Assembly (NCBI GenBank): GCA_008704415.1
Contig: VXIS01000408.1
Location: 1-37,306 of the forward strand
Direction of reading: 5' to 3'
Length of the DNA: 37,306 nucleotides
Source of the DNA: Sphaerosporella brunnea
Taxonomy: Eukaryota > Ascomycota > Pezizomycetes > Pezizales > Pyronemataceae
In this document: one piece after another, positions 24,701 to 37,306 of the stretch
How the letters are laid out: the number at the start of each line of letters is the position of its first letter
Numbering within the stretch: position 1 is the stretch's first letter
Position numbers and translations under genes: made by a program
Notes under the pieces: generated by a model
Databases searched by the model: none
What the model was told of the DNA's origin: nothing
The model's input: only the letters and a program-made list of their open reading frames with translations

Positions 24701-27281
24701 GGAAACACAAGGACAAGCCAACGAGAATCCGACTCCATTCTCCGTAATGGTAGCGAGAGAGGGAGGGAGGGAAGGGAAGCGGTGCAGTTATCATGCGTGC
24801 ATGATCTCACTCGCCGTGCGGCTGCCATACGAGGTGTCAACGGCTTTTGGCAGCTTTCTGAGACGTACGCACACTTTGTGTCGGATGCTCACCCAATGAA
24901 TTGTCGTTCCGGCCCCCAACGTCTCTGTCTTGACCTTCCTGATGCGCAAGTGTACGGAAGGGCAGTCGTTATTTCGAGGGAAGGAAGAGACGGACAGCAG
25001 AGCGGGAAAAAAAGAAAATATATGTGCTTATCGTGTATCTCCTGCTGCAACACACTTGCTGCGCAACGATGTTTACGGAAAATAGCAGCTTCGTTCCAGC
25101 AAGGATGGCATCCCTTCGTCCCTACGAACTTTTGGCTGGCACAACTTTCTTTTCTCCTTTCCATCTCGCCAGTCTTGGGGCGGGGGAAACCGGGAAACAT
25201 GAGCGGGACAAGACGATCACGGAAACTGACCCACTTGGTCGGTTCTGTCAAGACGCCGCCAGAAGCTGTCAGAAACTGTTCTGATGGCTTAAAACCAAGC
25301 AACTACTGGCTCACGGGTGGCGGTGTGGCGGTGTGGCTGCATCAACCGTGGTACGAAGCGGGGGGGGGGGGAATCGTCCCTTCCTTTGGGCAGATGCTTG
25401 CCATTCCTTCTGACCATCGGCTGGTTGCCGACAGGTCTGATTCTGAGAGTTCTGGCTTGAAGAGATTTACCGACAGGTCGCTGCTGGAGCCGAAAAAGGC
25501 ACACATGCACCACACGAAAACCCCCCATGGTTGAAAATTCCGGAAAAGTCTTGAATTGCACCGATGCAATGCTCACGCACATGAGCGGAGATTTCTCAGG
25601 TTGGATACACGGAGAAGTAAGTGTCCGGCTGCACTAGCACCGATGAGTCAGTTGGCTGAGATGTTCGAAGATCCGCTCCATCGCCGAAGACAGGTAAGCA
25701 TTCCTGACAGGAAGTTGCTCGGTCTACTTAGACACAACCCTGGCCTGATCTTTGCTTTTTCCTCTCGTCACCAACGAAAACAGAAGCTGTAGCCAGCCAG
25801 TGGACTCACATCAGCGACTCAAAGGGCAAAGTCCACTGATGAGGTACAGGAGGAAGTGTAACTCACCATGAATACAAAGACCTGCTAGAACATTGCTAAG
25901 GCGGTTTCAGATATAGTTGAAAATAGTAACAAGCAGGATTAGTTTGCTTATTTTCCTGCATAGGCGCTGCATTCTCACGCATCCACGGCCTTTTTCTCTC
26001 CCCGCAAGACATGCCCGCTGCCGCAGTCTAATCGATTAGCGACCTTTCTCCAGTCCGGAAACAAGCGCTTACAAGCTGAGAAAACGACGCAGCGGCAGAG
26101 AAAAAGAAAAGACCTACCGCACTAGCATCGATCACATGCATCGCCATGATGGTTGACTGCTTAGTATAGTACATAAGAGAGTGTACCTAGACATTCCATC
26201 GTACGAAATTCCAAATTCAGACTTTTGCGGCATATAATGCATGGAGAACGGGCTGTGTGGCTTACCTACACGACAGATATAGGCTAGTGTGCCGTCCATC
26301 GTCGGTCACAGGCAGGTCCAATGACGGTGTGAGGATCCGAATACAAATCGTTACGGAAGGACTCCGGAAGGTGAAGTCGCGAGGCCGAAGTGGTCGCCCT
26401 GTCTCAGTATTTCTGCGGAGCACCTGGAATTTATTGCAATTAACGTGGAAACGCATGCAACTACGAACGCCACTTGGAATTGTCGCATTCACTAGGTACT
26501 TGGTCAATTGGTCCGTCATGACCAGGTGTGTCTCCAGAGTGCAAGAGACTGTTCTGGTATCAATCTCCGTCTGCTTCTGAAGCCGCTTAAGCAAGCCCGG
26601 GGAATTTGGCAGCTGACAACATCAAATGCACAACCGGCTAGCGCCCGTCTTCTGACTGACAGGTGAGTGTGTCATCGCCACAATCCAGGGTCCGCAAAAC
26701 ATCACCAGTTCGGATATGTACGCAATGTCAGGAATTCCCACGATGTAAGAATAGCTATTAATAAAAATTGAATTCGAAACTGCGCTTTGACGGTTCCCTT
26801 CCCAGCAATCAGAAACGTCAAACCTCTCGGCAGGCGGCACAACGTTCGGGGTTTGGTAGGTAAAGTTTTCGCGAGGGAGGGAGGGTCGGTGAGAGAGAAG
26901 GGAGCACTGCGATTCAATTCCGCAGGATCGCTGCATGTTTGAATGAGGCACGAGCTGTTCTCTTGAAGTGCGGTACCGTTGCGCGTGGGGCCGGGCCCGT
27001 TTCGAGATTGTTGTATCCGTTGTCCTGCTTTTGCCTGTTCGATTCGATTCAATTGCGATCTGCAGGCTGGCGCCACCAGATTCTGGTGAGAGGTTGGTTG
27101 ATGGGGGCCAGCCAGACGAAGTTGTTCTTTTTGCGTGGCGCTTCAACATGGCACGCAAGACCGAAGCGCCCACATTTCATTAATGACGTCCCAAGCCACC
27201 ATCGAGGTTGCAGCACGAAACTGCCTGGGTACGAGGAACGAGAGTGGGGTGGGGGCTGAAGCTTAGGGCTTTTTGTGGGGG

Positions 27282-27310
27282 GGAGGAGGAGGAGGAGGAG
27301 GAGGAGGAGG
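27282..27310. repeat. GGA trinucleotide run
   Basis: About nine GGA units on the + strand. The mirror copy is the CTC/TCC run at 29565-29593 and appears to have the same length. Confidence 0.85.
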
Positions 27311-28126
27311 GGGTGGCTGCAAACTAGCTTGCTTGGAATTGGAAAGCGTGGACGGCTGCTTCGGTGCAGGATGATCCCTGCCCGCACCATCCGTCGTGCA
27401 TTTTGAAGCTGTCTCGGTTCCTGTACCCTGCCAAACCCGTTCTGGGAGTTCGCAGCACTGATTTTCGGCGTAGACTCGGAAGCCTGATGTTCATCGGGTT
27501 GGCTGTTCAGCCCCATCATGTCATAGGGCGCCTGTCATGCGGGCCCCGCCGACAAACACAGCGACGTGGAAAGACTAGGCTCTGCTGATTCGCTCGGGGT
27601 CGAAGCGAAGAGATCTCCTGCGATCGCAGGCGTTCGCAGCGCGCAAGGCTCCCGCGAATCGAAAATCTCAATGCTGCTCAGCACGCCTCTGTCGATGGGT
27701 GGGATGGTGTCGCCGAGATTGCAATTGATGGCGTGAATTCAAAAAAAAAAAAGGGTGTGTTGCCTACAGCACTCCAACCGCTTCCAGGGGTGGGAATGCT
27801 ACCATGCGAACCTGTCAACGCACGCTTCCTTTTGTTGGCCCTGCGCGGGTACTTTATGCGGTCAGCAAGGTTGCGGTGATGGCGGTGGGCCGCGGCGGCG
27901 GTGTGGCGATGCAATCTGCCCATCGTGAGAGGTTCGACGTGAGCCGGGCTAGTCTGCTTCCAGGTGCGTGCTTGCTTCGTGATCGCCTTGCCCATCGGCG
28001 TGTGGTCCTCTTTTCCAGCGATCGAACGAGTCTAGCTACCATGCGGCCGGCGCCTGCCTGCCAACTGGGCATGGCGCGTTTTTGCTGCTTGTTGGAGCGC
28101 ACCGACCTGGCCAGCCAACTCGATGG

Positions 28127-28165
28127 CCACCACCACCACCACCACCACCACCACACCCACCACCA
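28127..28165. repeat. CCA trinucleotide run
   Basis: A CCA/ACC run with one interruption, flanked by ATGGCC and CCATGG. It is mirrored at 28710-28748. It creates poly-His and poly-Thr frames that are not taken as genes. Confidence 0.85.
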
Positions 28166-28428
28166 TGGCGAGCGGAGTGGATCTCTGTGGACGGCGTTAC
28201 ATCGACGCACGGAGGCTTGTTCTCCAGCAACTTGAATTTCCGTCTCTTTTGCGGATGACAGGTGGCTCCCGGGCTGCTGTGGTCGACGGCGCCGCTGTTA
28301 TGCTTACTGCCAGCCCGGTTAGTCGTGCTCTCGAGCAGAAGAGCCGTGTTCATGTGCGAAAGCACTTTTTTAGTACGTGTGACTGGACTTGCCGGGGAAG
28401 CACAGGGCGTTGCTTTTTCCGCTCTCGT

Positions 28429-28446
28429 TGACGACCCAGTCCAGCG
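28429..28446. other. 18-nt unique spacer at the palindrome centre
   Basis: TGACGACCCAGTCCAGCG separates the two arms. The left arm ends GCTCTCGT at 28428 and the right arm begins ACGAGAGC at 28447. The spacer itself is not a palindrome. It contains AGTCCAG (28438-28444), whose reverse complement is present in the left arm at 28383-28389. Confidence 0.95.
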
Positions 28447-31400
28447 ACGAGAGCGGAAAAAGCAACGCCCTGTGCTTCCCCGGCAAGTCCAGTCACACGT
28501 ACTAAAAAAGTGCTTTCGCACATGAACACGGCTCTTCTGCTCGAGAGCACGACTAACCGGGCTGGCAGTAAGCATAACAGCGGCGCCGTCGACCACAGCA
28601 GCCCGGGAGCCACCTGTCATCCGCAAAAGAGACGGAAATTCAAGTTGCTGGAGAACAAGCCTCCGTGCGTCGATGTAACGCCGTCCACAGAGATCCACTC
28701 CGCTCGCCATGGTGGTGGGTGTGGTGGTGGTGGTGGTGGTGGTGGTGGCCATCGAGTTGGCTGGCCAGGTCGGTGCGCTCCAACAAGCAGCAAAAACGCG
28801 CCATGCCCAGTTGGCAGGCAGGCGCCGGCCGCATGGTAGCTAGACTCGTTCGATCGCTGGAAAAGAGGACCACACGCCGATGGGCAAGGCGATCACGAAG
28901 CAAGCACGCACCTGGAAGCAGACTAGCCCGGCTCACGTCGAACCTCTCACGATGGGCAGATTGCATCGCCACACCGCCGCCGCGGCCCACCGCCATCACC
29001 GCAACCTTGCTGACCGCATAAAGTACCCGCGCAGGGCCAACAAAAGGAAGCGTGCGTTGACAGGTTCGCATGGTAGCATTCCCACCCCTGGAAGCGGTTG
29101 GAGTGCTGTAGGCAACACACCCTTTTTTTTTTTTGAATTCACGCCATCAATTGCAATCTCGGCGACACCATCCCACCCATCGACAGAGGCGTGCTGAGCA
29201 GCATTGAGATTTTCGATTCGCGGGAGCCTTGCGCGCTGCGAACGCCTGCGATCGCAGGAGATCTCTTCGCTTCGACCCCGAGCGAATCAGCAGAGCCTAG
29301 TCTTTCCACGTCGCTGTGTTTGTCGGCGGGGCCCGCATGACAGGCGCCCTATGACATGATGGGGCTGAACAGCCAACCCGATGAACATCAGGCTTCCGAG
29401 TCTACGCCGAAAATCAGTGCTGCGAACTCCCAGAACGGGTTTGGCAGGGTACAGGAACCGAGACAGCTTCAAAATGCACGACGGATGGTGCGGGCAGGGA
29501 TCATCCTGCACCGAAGCAGCCGTCCACGCTTTCCAATTCCAAGCAAGCTAGTTTGCAGCCACCCCCTCCTCCTCCTCCTCCTCCTCCTCCTCCCCCCCAC
29601 AAAAAGCCCTAAGCTTCAGCCCCCACCCCACTCTCGTTCCTCGTACCCAGGCAGTTTCGTGCTGCAACCTCGATGGTGGCTTGGGACGTCATTAATGAAA
29701 TGTGGGCGCTTCGGTCTTGCGTGCCATGTTGAAGCGCCACGCAAAAAGAACAACTTCGTCTGGCTGGCCCCCATCAACCAACCTCTCACCAGAATCTGGT
29801 GGCGCCAGCCTGCAGATCGCAATTGAATCGAATCGAACAGGCAAAAGCAGGACAACGGATACAACAATCTCGAAACGGGCCCGGCCCCACGCGCAACGGT
29901 ACCGCACTTCAAGAGAACAGCTCGTGCCTCATTCAAACATGCAGCGATCCTGCGGAATTGAATCGCAGTGCTCCCTTCTCTCTCACCGACCCTCCCTCCC
30001 TCGCGAAAACTTTACCTACCAAACCCCGAACGTTGTGCCGCCTGCCGAGAGGTTTGACGTTTCTGATTGCTGGGAAGGGAACCGTCAAAGCGCAGTTTCG
30101 AATTCAATTTTTATTAATAGCTATTCTTACATCGTGGGAATTCCTGACATTGCGTACATATCCGAACTGGTGATGTTTTGCGGACCCTGGATTGTGGCGA
30201 TGACACACTCACCTGTCAGTCAGAAGACGGGCGCTAGCCGGTTGTGCATTTGATGTTGTCAGCTGCCAAATTCCCCGGGCTTGCTTAAGCGGCTTCAGAA
30301 GCAGACGGAGATTGATACCAGAACAGTCTCTTGCACTCTGGAGACACACCTGGTCATGACGGACCAATTGACCAAGTACCTAGTGAATGCGACAATTCCA
30401 AGTGGCGTTCGTAGTTGCATGCGTTTCCACGTTAATTGCAATAAATTCCAGGTGCTCCGCAGAAATACTGAGACAGGGCGACCACTTCGGCCTCGCGACT
30501 TCACCTTCCGGAGTCCTTCCGTAACGATTTGTATTCGGATCCTCACACCGTCATTGGACCTGCCTGTGACCGACGATGGACGGCACACTAGCCTATATCT
30601 GTCGTGTAGGTAAGCCACACAGCCCGTTCTCCATGCATTATATGCCGCAAAAGTCTGAATTTGGAATTTCGTACGATGGAATGTCTAGGTACACTCTCTT
30701 ATGTACTATACTAAGCAGTCAACCATCATGGCGATGCATGTGATCGATGCTAGTGCGGTAGGTCTTTTCTTTTTCTCTGCCGCTGCGTCGTTTTCTCAGC
30801 TTGTAAGCGCTTGTTTCCGGACTGGAGAAAGGTCGCTAATCGATTAGACTGCGGCAGCGGGCATGTCTTGCGGGGAGAGAAAAAGGCCGTGGATGCGTGA
30901 GAATGCAGCGCCTATGCAGGAAAATAAGCAAACTAATCCTGCTTGTTACTATTTTCAACTATATCTGAAACCGCCTTAGCAATGTTCTAGCAGGTCTTTG
31001 TATTCATGGTGAGTTACACTTCCTCCTGTACCTCATCAGTGGACTTTGCCCTTTGAGTCGCTGATGTGAGTCCACTGGCTGGCTACAGCTTCTGTTTTCG
31101 TTGGTGACGAGAGGAAAAAGCAAAGATCAGGCCAGGGTTGTGTCTAAGTAGACCGAGCAACTTCCTGTCAGGAATGCTTACCTGTCTTCGGCGATGGAGC
31201 GGATCTTCGAACATCTCAGCCAACTGACTCATCGGTGCTAGTGCAGCCGGACACTTACTTCTCCGTGTATCCAACCTGAGAAATCTCCGCTCATGTGCGT
31301 GAGCATTGCATCGGTGCAATTCAAGACTTTTCCGGAATTTTCAACCATGGGGGGTTTTCGTGTGGTGCATGTGTGCCTTTTTCGGCTCCAGCAGCGACCT

Positions 31401-33592
31401 GTCGGTAAATCTCTTCAAGCCAGAACTCTCAGAATCAGACCTGTCGGCAACCAGCCGATGGTCAGAAGGAATGGCAAGCATCTGCCCAAAGGAAGGGACG
31501 ATTCCCCCCCCCCGCTTCGTACCACGGTTGATGCAGCCACACCGCCACACCGCCACCCGTGAGCCAGTAGTTGCTTGGTTTTAAGCCATCAGAACAGTTT
31601 CTGACAGCTTCTGGCGGCGTCTTGACAGAACCGACCAAGTGGGTCAGTTTCCGTGATCGTCTTGTCCCGCTCATGTTTCCCGGTTTCCCCCGCCCCAAGA
31701 CTGGCGAGATGGAAAGGAGAAAAGAAAGTTGTGCCAGCCAAAAGTTCGTAGGGACGAAGGGATGCCATCCTTGCTGGAACGAAGCTGCTATTTTCCGTAA
31801 ACATCGTTGCGCAGCAAGTGTGTTGCAGCAGGAGATACACGATAAGCACATATATTTTCTTTTTTTCCCGCTCTGCTGTCCGTCTCTTCCTTCCCTCGAA
31901 AATAACGACTTGCCCGTTCCGTACAACTTGCGCATCAGGAAGGTCAAGTACAGAGACGTTGGGGGCCGGAACGACAATTCATTGGGTGAGCATCCGACAC
32001 AAAGTGTGCGTACGTCTCAGTAAAGCTGCCAAAAGCCGTTGACACCTCGTATGGCAGCCGCACGGCGAGTGAAGATCATGCACGCATGATAACTGCACCG
32101 CCGTCCCTTCCCTCCCTCCCTCTCTCGCTACCATTACGGAGAATGGAGTCGGATTCTCGTTGGCTTGTCCTTGTGTTTCCTTCTCCACAACCATGGAGTA
32201 CGCCGGGTCAAAGGACTGAGATGAGGCTGCTGCTGCCTTGTCCCGAGGGAACAATGATAAAGTGCAACTTTGATACTTGCACATAGGTAGCTTGCCGCGC
32301 TGCCGCTGGCAGTACTGATTCGCCCTACGTACCAACCAGCTAAGTACTAAGAACTTAGCTAGTTGCAGCTAGCTAGCTAACAAAGTCTTTGACGTCTTTG
32401 ACCTGATTCGATGTGGCGTGGTTGTGAAATAGGAGAGCCATCATCTGAAGAAGCGCACCGGATGACTTCCGATCGCAGATCGCATAACCCCTCAAAGCAT
32501 GTCAACCATCGACCGTGATTTCCACAACCAAACTGAATCGAGACAACTGCAAGACAAAAATATGCCTGGTTGTCCATGCAAGATCCCTCTTGGAAGGGAG
32601 AGAGAAGAACGGCATGCGAATACCGAGCTTGCAGGCCGTCACATCCTAAGCCCGACCTAAGCCCGACAGACAGCTGCTGATCCTCGGGCCCTTCGATGCG
32701 GCTTTGCACCAGACGGGAGCGCACAGATATTTTTCAGGCTGAAAGAGGGACCTGAATGCGGATAAGTGCCTTTGCAACGCCCTTTCCGATGCATGCAGCG
32801 CTAGCGATCGAAGGGTGTTGACAACCAGGCGGTGTTGCTAAGCCCGATGTGAACCACATCATCGTCCGCATGCAGCCACCATCACTCAATTGAGGCATGA
32901 CTTGCGCTGGGCCCGATCAAGATGGGCGCCAATGCACGCCCGAACACGTGCGCATGGAAGCCATGCATGGATGCCCAATAGTTCATCCGTTCGTTCTCTT
33001 CCTTTTCCACCGTCGTGTTCGTTCAGCTCACGCATCCGCTAGATGAGGCGCATCTCAAGGATCGGGTCCTCTCACTAGGTATCTAGAACTCTGGCCGAAA
33101 CCGTGGCTTTGGGTGAGCTGTCAGTGTCTGGAGTCGAGGACTCGCATCTGCCCAATGCAAGGGACGGGATCCAAGTTGAAAGCGCAAACCCTTTACCGAC
33201 GTCGTAGTGTCTACCACTACTACCGACACGACCCACCTTTCCGCATTAATTGTGACTTTTTGTGGGGCAGTCACGCTTTTCGACTCCTCCTCATCAGTGA
33301 GCATCGAGCCCAGACTTTCCCCTAAGTGTGGTCAGGTAAAACGATACAGCTTGCCCACTGTATGACGCCCGTCACCTACCACTTCGCTTCATGATAGGTG
33401 TTTTGTGGACGGCACTACCGATCTGCCAGTAGCTGTCCTGGACGGAGTCATGTCCACCCGGGAGCGAAGAAAAAAAAGCGAAAAATACAAAAGAGAAAGA
33501 AGCACCTGGAACGATTGGTGATTGGCGCCTTTGCCGAAGCGCTTCTGCTGCTGTTACGTGCTACGAGCAGGGTCGGCTCCCCGCAGCGCCGG

Positions 33593-33952
<360 letters not shown>

Positions 33953-36900
33953 TTTGGCCATGACATGACATGACATATGACATGTGTGCACGACATGTGT
34001 GCATCGAAACTTTTGGTCGACTTATGATAGCCGTCTTCGCCGCAACGACAAGAGCCAAGGAAGGTATACCCTCTGGCAAAGAAAGTTCTGACGGCGTAAC
34101 ATTTTCTTCCACGGCTGACATGATCTCCTATCCGTGGTATTGGACGGCCGAAGTGCAAATCTACTGCAGCACCTGTAGCTAGTACCTGCATCAGCTCACC
34201 GGAACAAGAAGAAAAAAAAGCAATCAACATTTATTTCCTCCATTCCACAACAAACGCTGGAAGTCGAAATCTACCAACGCTCGAGGAAGAAGAATTTCGT
34301 CAAACCGGAAGTCGGATGCGAGCCTGCCTCGGCTCTTTTCGTCATACGGCGCCGGCCTGACTGAAGGTCCGAGCCTGGCGATGTACTGCTCTCCGGCAGC
34401 ACACGTGGCAGACGTACACTCGCCAAAACCCTGGGTCCAGCACGATATGTCTCGGCACTCACCGGATGTCTGAGTACGTTTGACGTCTGCCGAAGGAAGG
34501 CCGCTGCCGCCGTTCGCGATGGCGAATGTATGCATACATTTTTTGGAACATACGCACTTCAATCCTTTAGAAGCTTCCATAGCCGCTGTCGGCAGATTTT
34601 TTTCATTATTTTTTTCTGTCTGGTGTGGTGGGGGGAAAAAAGCAGGCCAGCAAAGCACGGTTATCAAATCATGATGCTTCCTTCTAGCTCCCGATTCGCG
34701 ATCCGCATGTATCAGCATCATCATCATCCATCGGCAAGTCAGGGTTCATGCAACTTTGATCTGGCGCTGCATATTAGAACGATGAGTTGTGATGCCTGCT
34801 GGTGCAGGTGCGTTCAATGTGTTCACCGTTGGACACGTATTGAGGGTTGTATCGAAATATTCTGTCGACGACGTCTGGGCGGGCCCTCAGCTCCCGGAAG
34901 CCGGAAGGAAAAAAATGTCTGACATTCTTTTTTGTTCGAACAACAAAAAAAAAGAAGACAACGGCGATATTATGTATGCTGGCTGTGTCATTTCCCTCGC
35001 ACAACAGGACAGACGATGCAATCTCTTCGGAACCGGGGCCACTCGGGTTTGCTGATACAAAGTTAGCTCAATTTCGAGTGCTGACTGTGAAACTGCATAC
35101 CTTGGTAATGAAAGATCTGGTTGAGTTGAGGATGAGCTGACTTGCTGCGGCCTTTTCAAAGCAAGCTTCAAATGCGTCGGGCCAGGTTTTTTGTGGGCCA
35201 GTAGGAAGATATATATAGAGGATTGAGACAAACACGTTCGCTTAAGTACGGCAGTGGGCATCGAAATTGGGGGGAAGACCTTGAAAAGCAGTTTTTGACA
35301 GGAGGAACGAGGGGCGCTTCCCTGCATGGTACTTCACAGCAAAAAGTATTTACCCGTTCAGAGGGAAGGGAGTCCGATAGCTAGCAAACAGCGGCGGCGG
35401 CACGCGAGAGGGGCAAGGCAAGGAAACACATAAGGCCACTATCTAATCAGGGAGTGGAGAATGTCTAGAGGCGTCCGTGACGGTATCACTAGTGATTGGC
35501 TGACGGGAGGAGATGGCGGGGGGGCATTTACAAACGGGATATGTATGTAGAAGAGGGAGTGGGGGGAGAGAGTGGGTAGCAGGTGGGTGGTTGGGCAAAT
35601 CTCGGCTTCCTACCTACGTGGCAGCGAGACCGCAGAATTGACAGTTGCCGTTTGGGAACGTTATGTCCGCTTTTGTACACCGGCCCATCATCCCTGGCCC
35701 GCTGCCGGAACTGTTTGCGCACGAGCAAAGCCCACCGACCAGATGTGCTTGAGATGAGGTACACTTTCCGATGCGTCCAGTCCGTGGGGGTGGCCGGGCC
35801 TGGGGAGCACGGGCCGCAATCATGGTTATGATGGATGGCATGTCACTACTAGGTAGGTAACCTTCAGTGGTACTGTAGCGGACAAACTGTTGTGGTAGAT
35901 ACATGCAAATCGATAGATGCAGGCAAAGAATGTGTAGATATATATGCCTCACGTGCGGGCTAGATCCCAAAGCTGGTTGGTGGGGGAAGGGGGGGGCGCT
36001 CATGAGGTCTTCTTTTCATGTATGGAGACATAGTTATAAAGAGTAGAGCAATTTCCGGATATGCAGGTGTCAAAATACCCGCGTGCGGTTACGTGCTGGG
36101 GATATCCATGAACGAAGTTGTATAAACCTTCCCAAACCCTACGCTAACACTATGTAGGAAATAGGGAATGATATCTCAGCTTTCCTTCTTCCTCATTTCC
36201 TCCTTTTTTTTTCCCGCTTTCTTACAATTTGGCGTCTATTGGTTGTGCGGGGAGGGTTTTCCTGTTCATGAACAGGCATCTGCTTATCGACAGTGACTAC
36301 CTGGTTTGGCCGAGTTGTGCGGATGTGAAAACTAACTTTCTGCCGCGTGCGACCTCTGTGGGGAACAAACTACCCTTTGAAGTACCAATCACCTATCGAC
36401 ATATCCCGCGCGCGTGCCAAGAAACACAAAAAAGAAAGGAGAAAGCATGGAGTTCAATGACACCCGTGGAGCAGCACATGTGCAACGCGTTACCAGGGCA
36501 TAAATTGTACCTAGAAAGTACAATACCTCATATATTCTCGATCTGCAGCATCCCATCTCATGCACGTTAACGCGGGTTTTTATTACTATTTTTTGTGAAC
36601 CCTGAGCCATTTTCGTCGGTCGAGAAGAGATCTCGTGCAGGCTGGGAAGTTTGTGAGGATTCCATCTATCTGAGACAAATCTGGTAGCGCCTTGGAAAGG
36701 CGAGGCCTCTCTAGCTCTCCTTTTTTTTCCTTTGTCTACACCAGGTACTGGCTGAGGCCGCGAGATTGATAGTTAGAGATAGAGACTTGGTAAATGATCC
36801 TGGGCCCCGAAAACCAAGATTTCGGGGCTTCTGCCGTGGTTCATCACGGCCATTCACTGGAGCGTTGACTTGATAATCGGTTGTCCTATGTAGTAGCCTC

Positions 36901-36973
36901 TCTTTGCCGCCAATCAGGGGGGTTCGCGTTACAGGAACAAAGTCACGAAGATGAGAAGCTATGCCTTTAATCG

Positions 36974-37279
36974 ATGCCATGGTGGTACACAGGACACTGC
37001 GAAGTCGAAGGACAGAGCCGGAACGGGTTGTGTTCCGCCATCACCTGGCTCAAACTAGTTCCAGGGCTCACGTTTGGGGTACAGCGCCATCGTCGTGATG
37101 GGCCTACTGTAGCCAATTGGGCCCTCCTTTTGCTGAGGGCCCAAGTTCTATCTGCTTTTGCGTGGGTGTCAAACGTTGACGAACTCGAGTTCACCATCTG
37201 TTGGTCGATTCAAATACAAGAAGCCAATGAGGCTTCATTCCAGTGTTATTCCAAAGCCTTTGCAAGAGTTTGCCGGTGA
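36974..37279 (+). other. Mirror copy of the possible orphan first exon
   Basis: This carries the same open frame as 20210-19905 on the opposite strand (beginning MPWWYTGHCEVEGQSRNG), with the same length. If the segment is a gene, the duplication has copied its 5' part; the rest would lie beyond the window. Confidence 0.25.
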
Positions 37280-37306
37280 GACCTAGCCCTTTACACTCTT
37301 CGTCTG

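Larger units (their letters stand above)
19878..28428 (+). repeat. Left arm of giant inverted duplication
   Basis: Every stretch I compared from 19878 to 28428 recurs in reverse complement between 28447 and 37306. Positions near the centre pair as x with 56875-x; positions at the outer edge pair as x with 57184-x. The outer end of the left arm is not seen because its partner reaches the window end. The arm is 8.55 kb of mostly non-coding DNA. Its open frames are mirrored in the other arm and none shows family motifs. It contains A26 (20924-20949), T19 (21781-21799), a GGA run, a CCA run, and a TTAGCTAG/CTAGCTAA foldback at 24500-24525. Confidence 0.97.

Noticed and set aside
28429..28446. A sequencing hairpin adapter left at the palindrome centre
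   Set aside because: The 18-nt spacer is too short and does not look like the GT/CT-rich hairpin adapter used in circular long-read libraries. A fold-back artefact without adapter remains possible.

Overview
This window is fungal nuclear DNA, almost certainly from a filamentous ascomycete (Pezizomycotina). The genes are compact, have short GT..AG introns (48-127 nt) and encode conserved housekeeping proteins. I cannot place it to class from the sequence alone. The window opens inside one gene and ends inside a large inverted repeat, so both edges may be contig ends.

Left 17.4 kb, ordinary gene-dense chromosome. Nine genes can be modelled. They are the C-terminus of acetyl-CoA carboxylase (+, cut by the window start), the cohesin ATPase SMC3 (-), a 1-acylglycerol-3-phosphate acyltransferase of the SLC1 type (-), the glutaminase subunit of pyridoxal-phosphate synthase PDX2/SNO (-), a COQ11-type Rossmann protein (-), an unrecognised 65-residue protein (-), a mitochondrial BolA3-type protein (+), the YEATS protein YAF9 (-) and the APC/C TPR subunit CDC27 (-). 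Splice sites were resolved by hand and every multi-exon model closes in frame. They do not form a pathway cluster; they serve lipid, cofactor, Fe-S, chromatin and cell-cycle functions. ACC1 and SMC3 converge on a 1.3 kb spacer dominated by a very long T-rich tract.

17.4-19.9 kb, transition zone. This holds the CDC27 upstream region, a 336 bp MITE-like element with imperfect ~40 bp terminal inverted repeats, and weak, unassigned coding-like segments.

19.9-37.3 kb, a giant inverted duplication. The segment 19878-28428 is repeated in reverse complement at 28447-37306 around an 18-nt spacer. The arm runs off the window, so it is at least 8.5 kb. The inner ~3 kb of each arm looked identical wherever I compared it. 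Further out the arms differ, mainly by one-base indels and very large homopolymer differences (A26 versus T4, T19 versus A3, and a ~360-nt C tract present only in the right arm). No convincing gene lies in the arms except a possible orphan gene at the outer edge.

The palindrome is the outstanding feature. It is either a genuine fold-back duplication or an assembly/library fold-back artefact. The indel-dominated mismatches and the window edges make me lean towards an artefact, but the sequence alone cannot decide.
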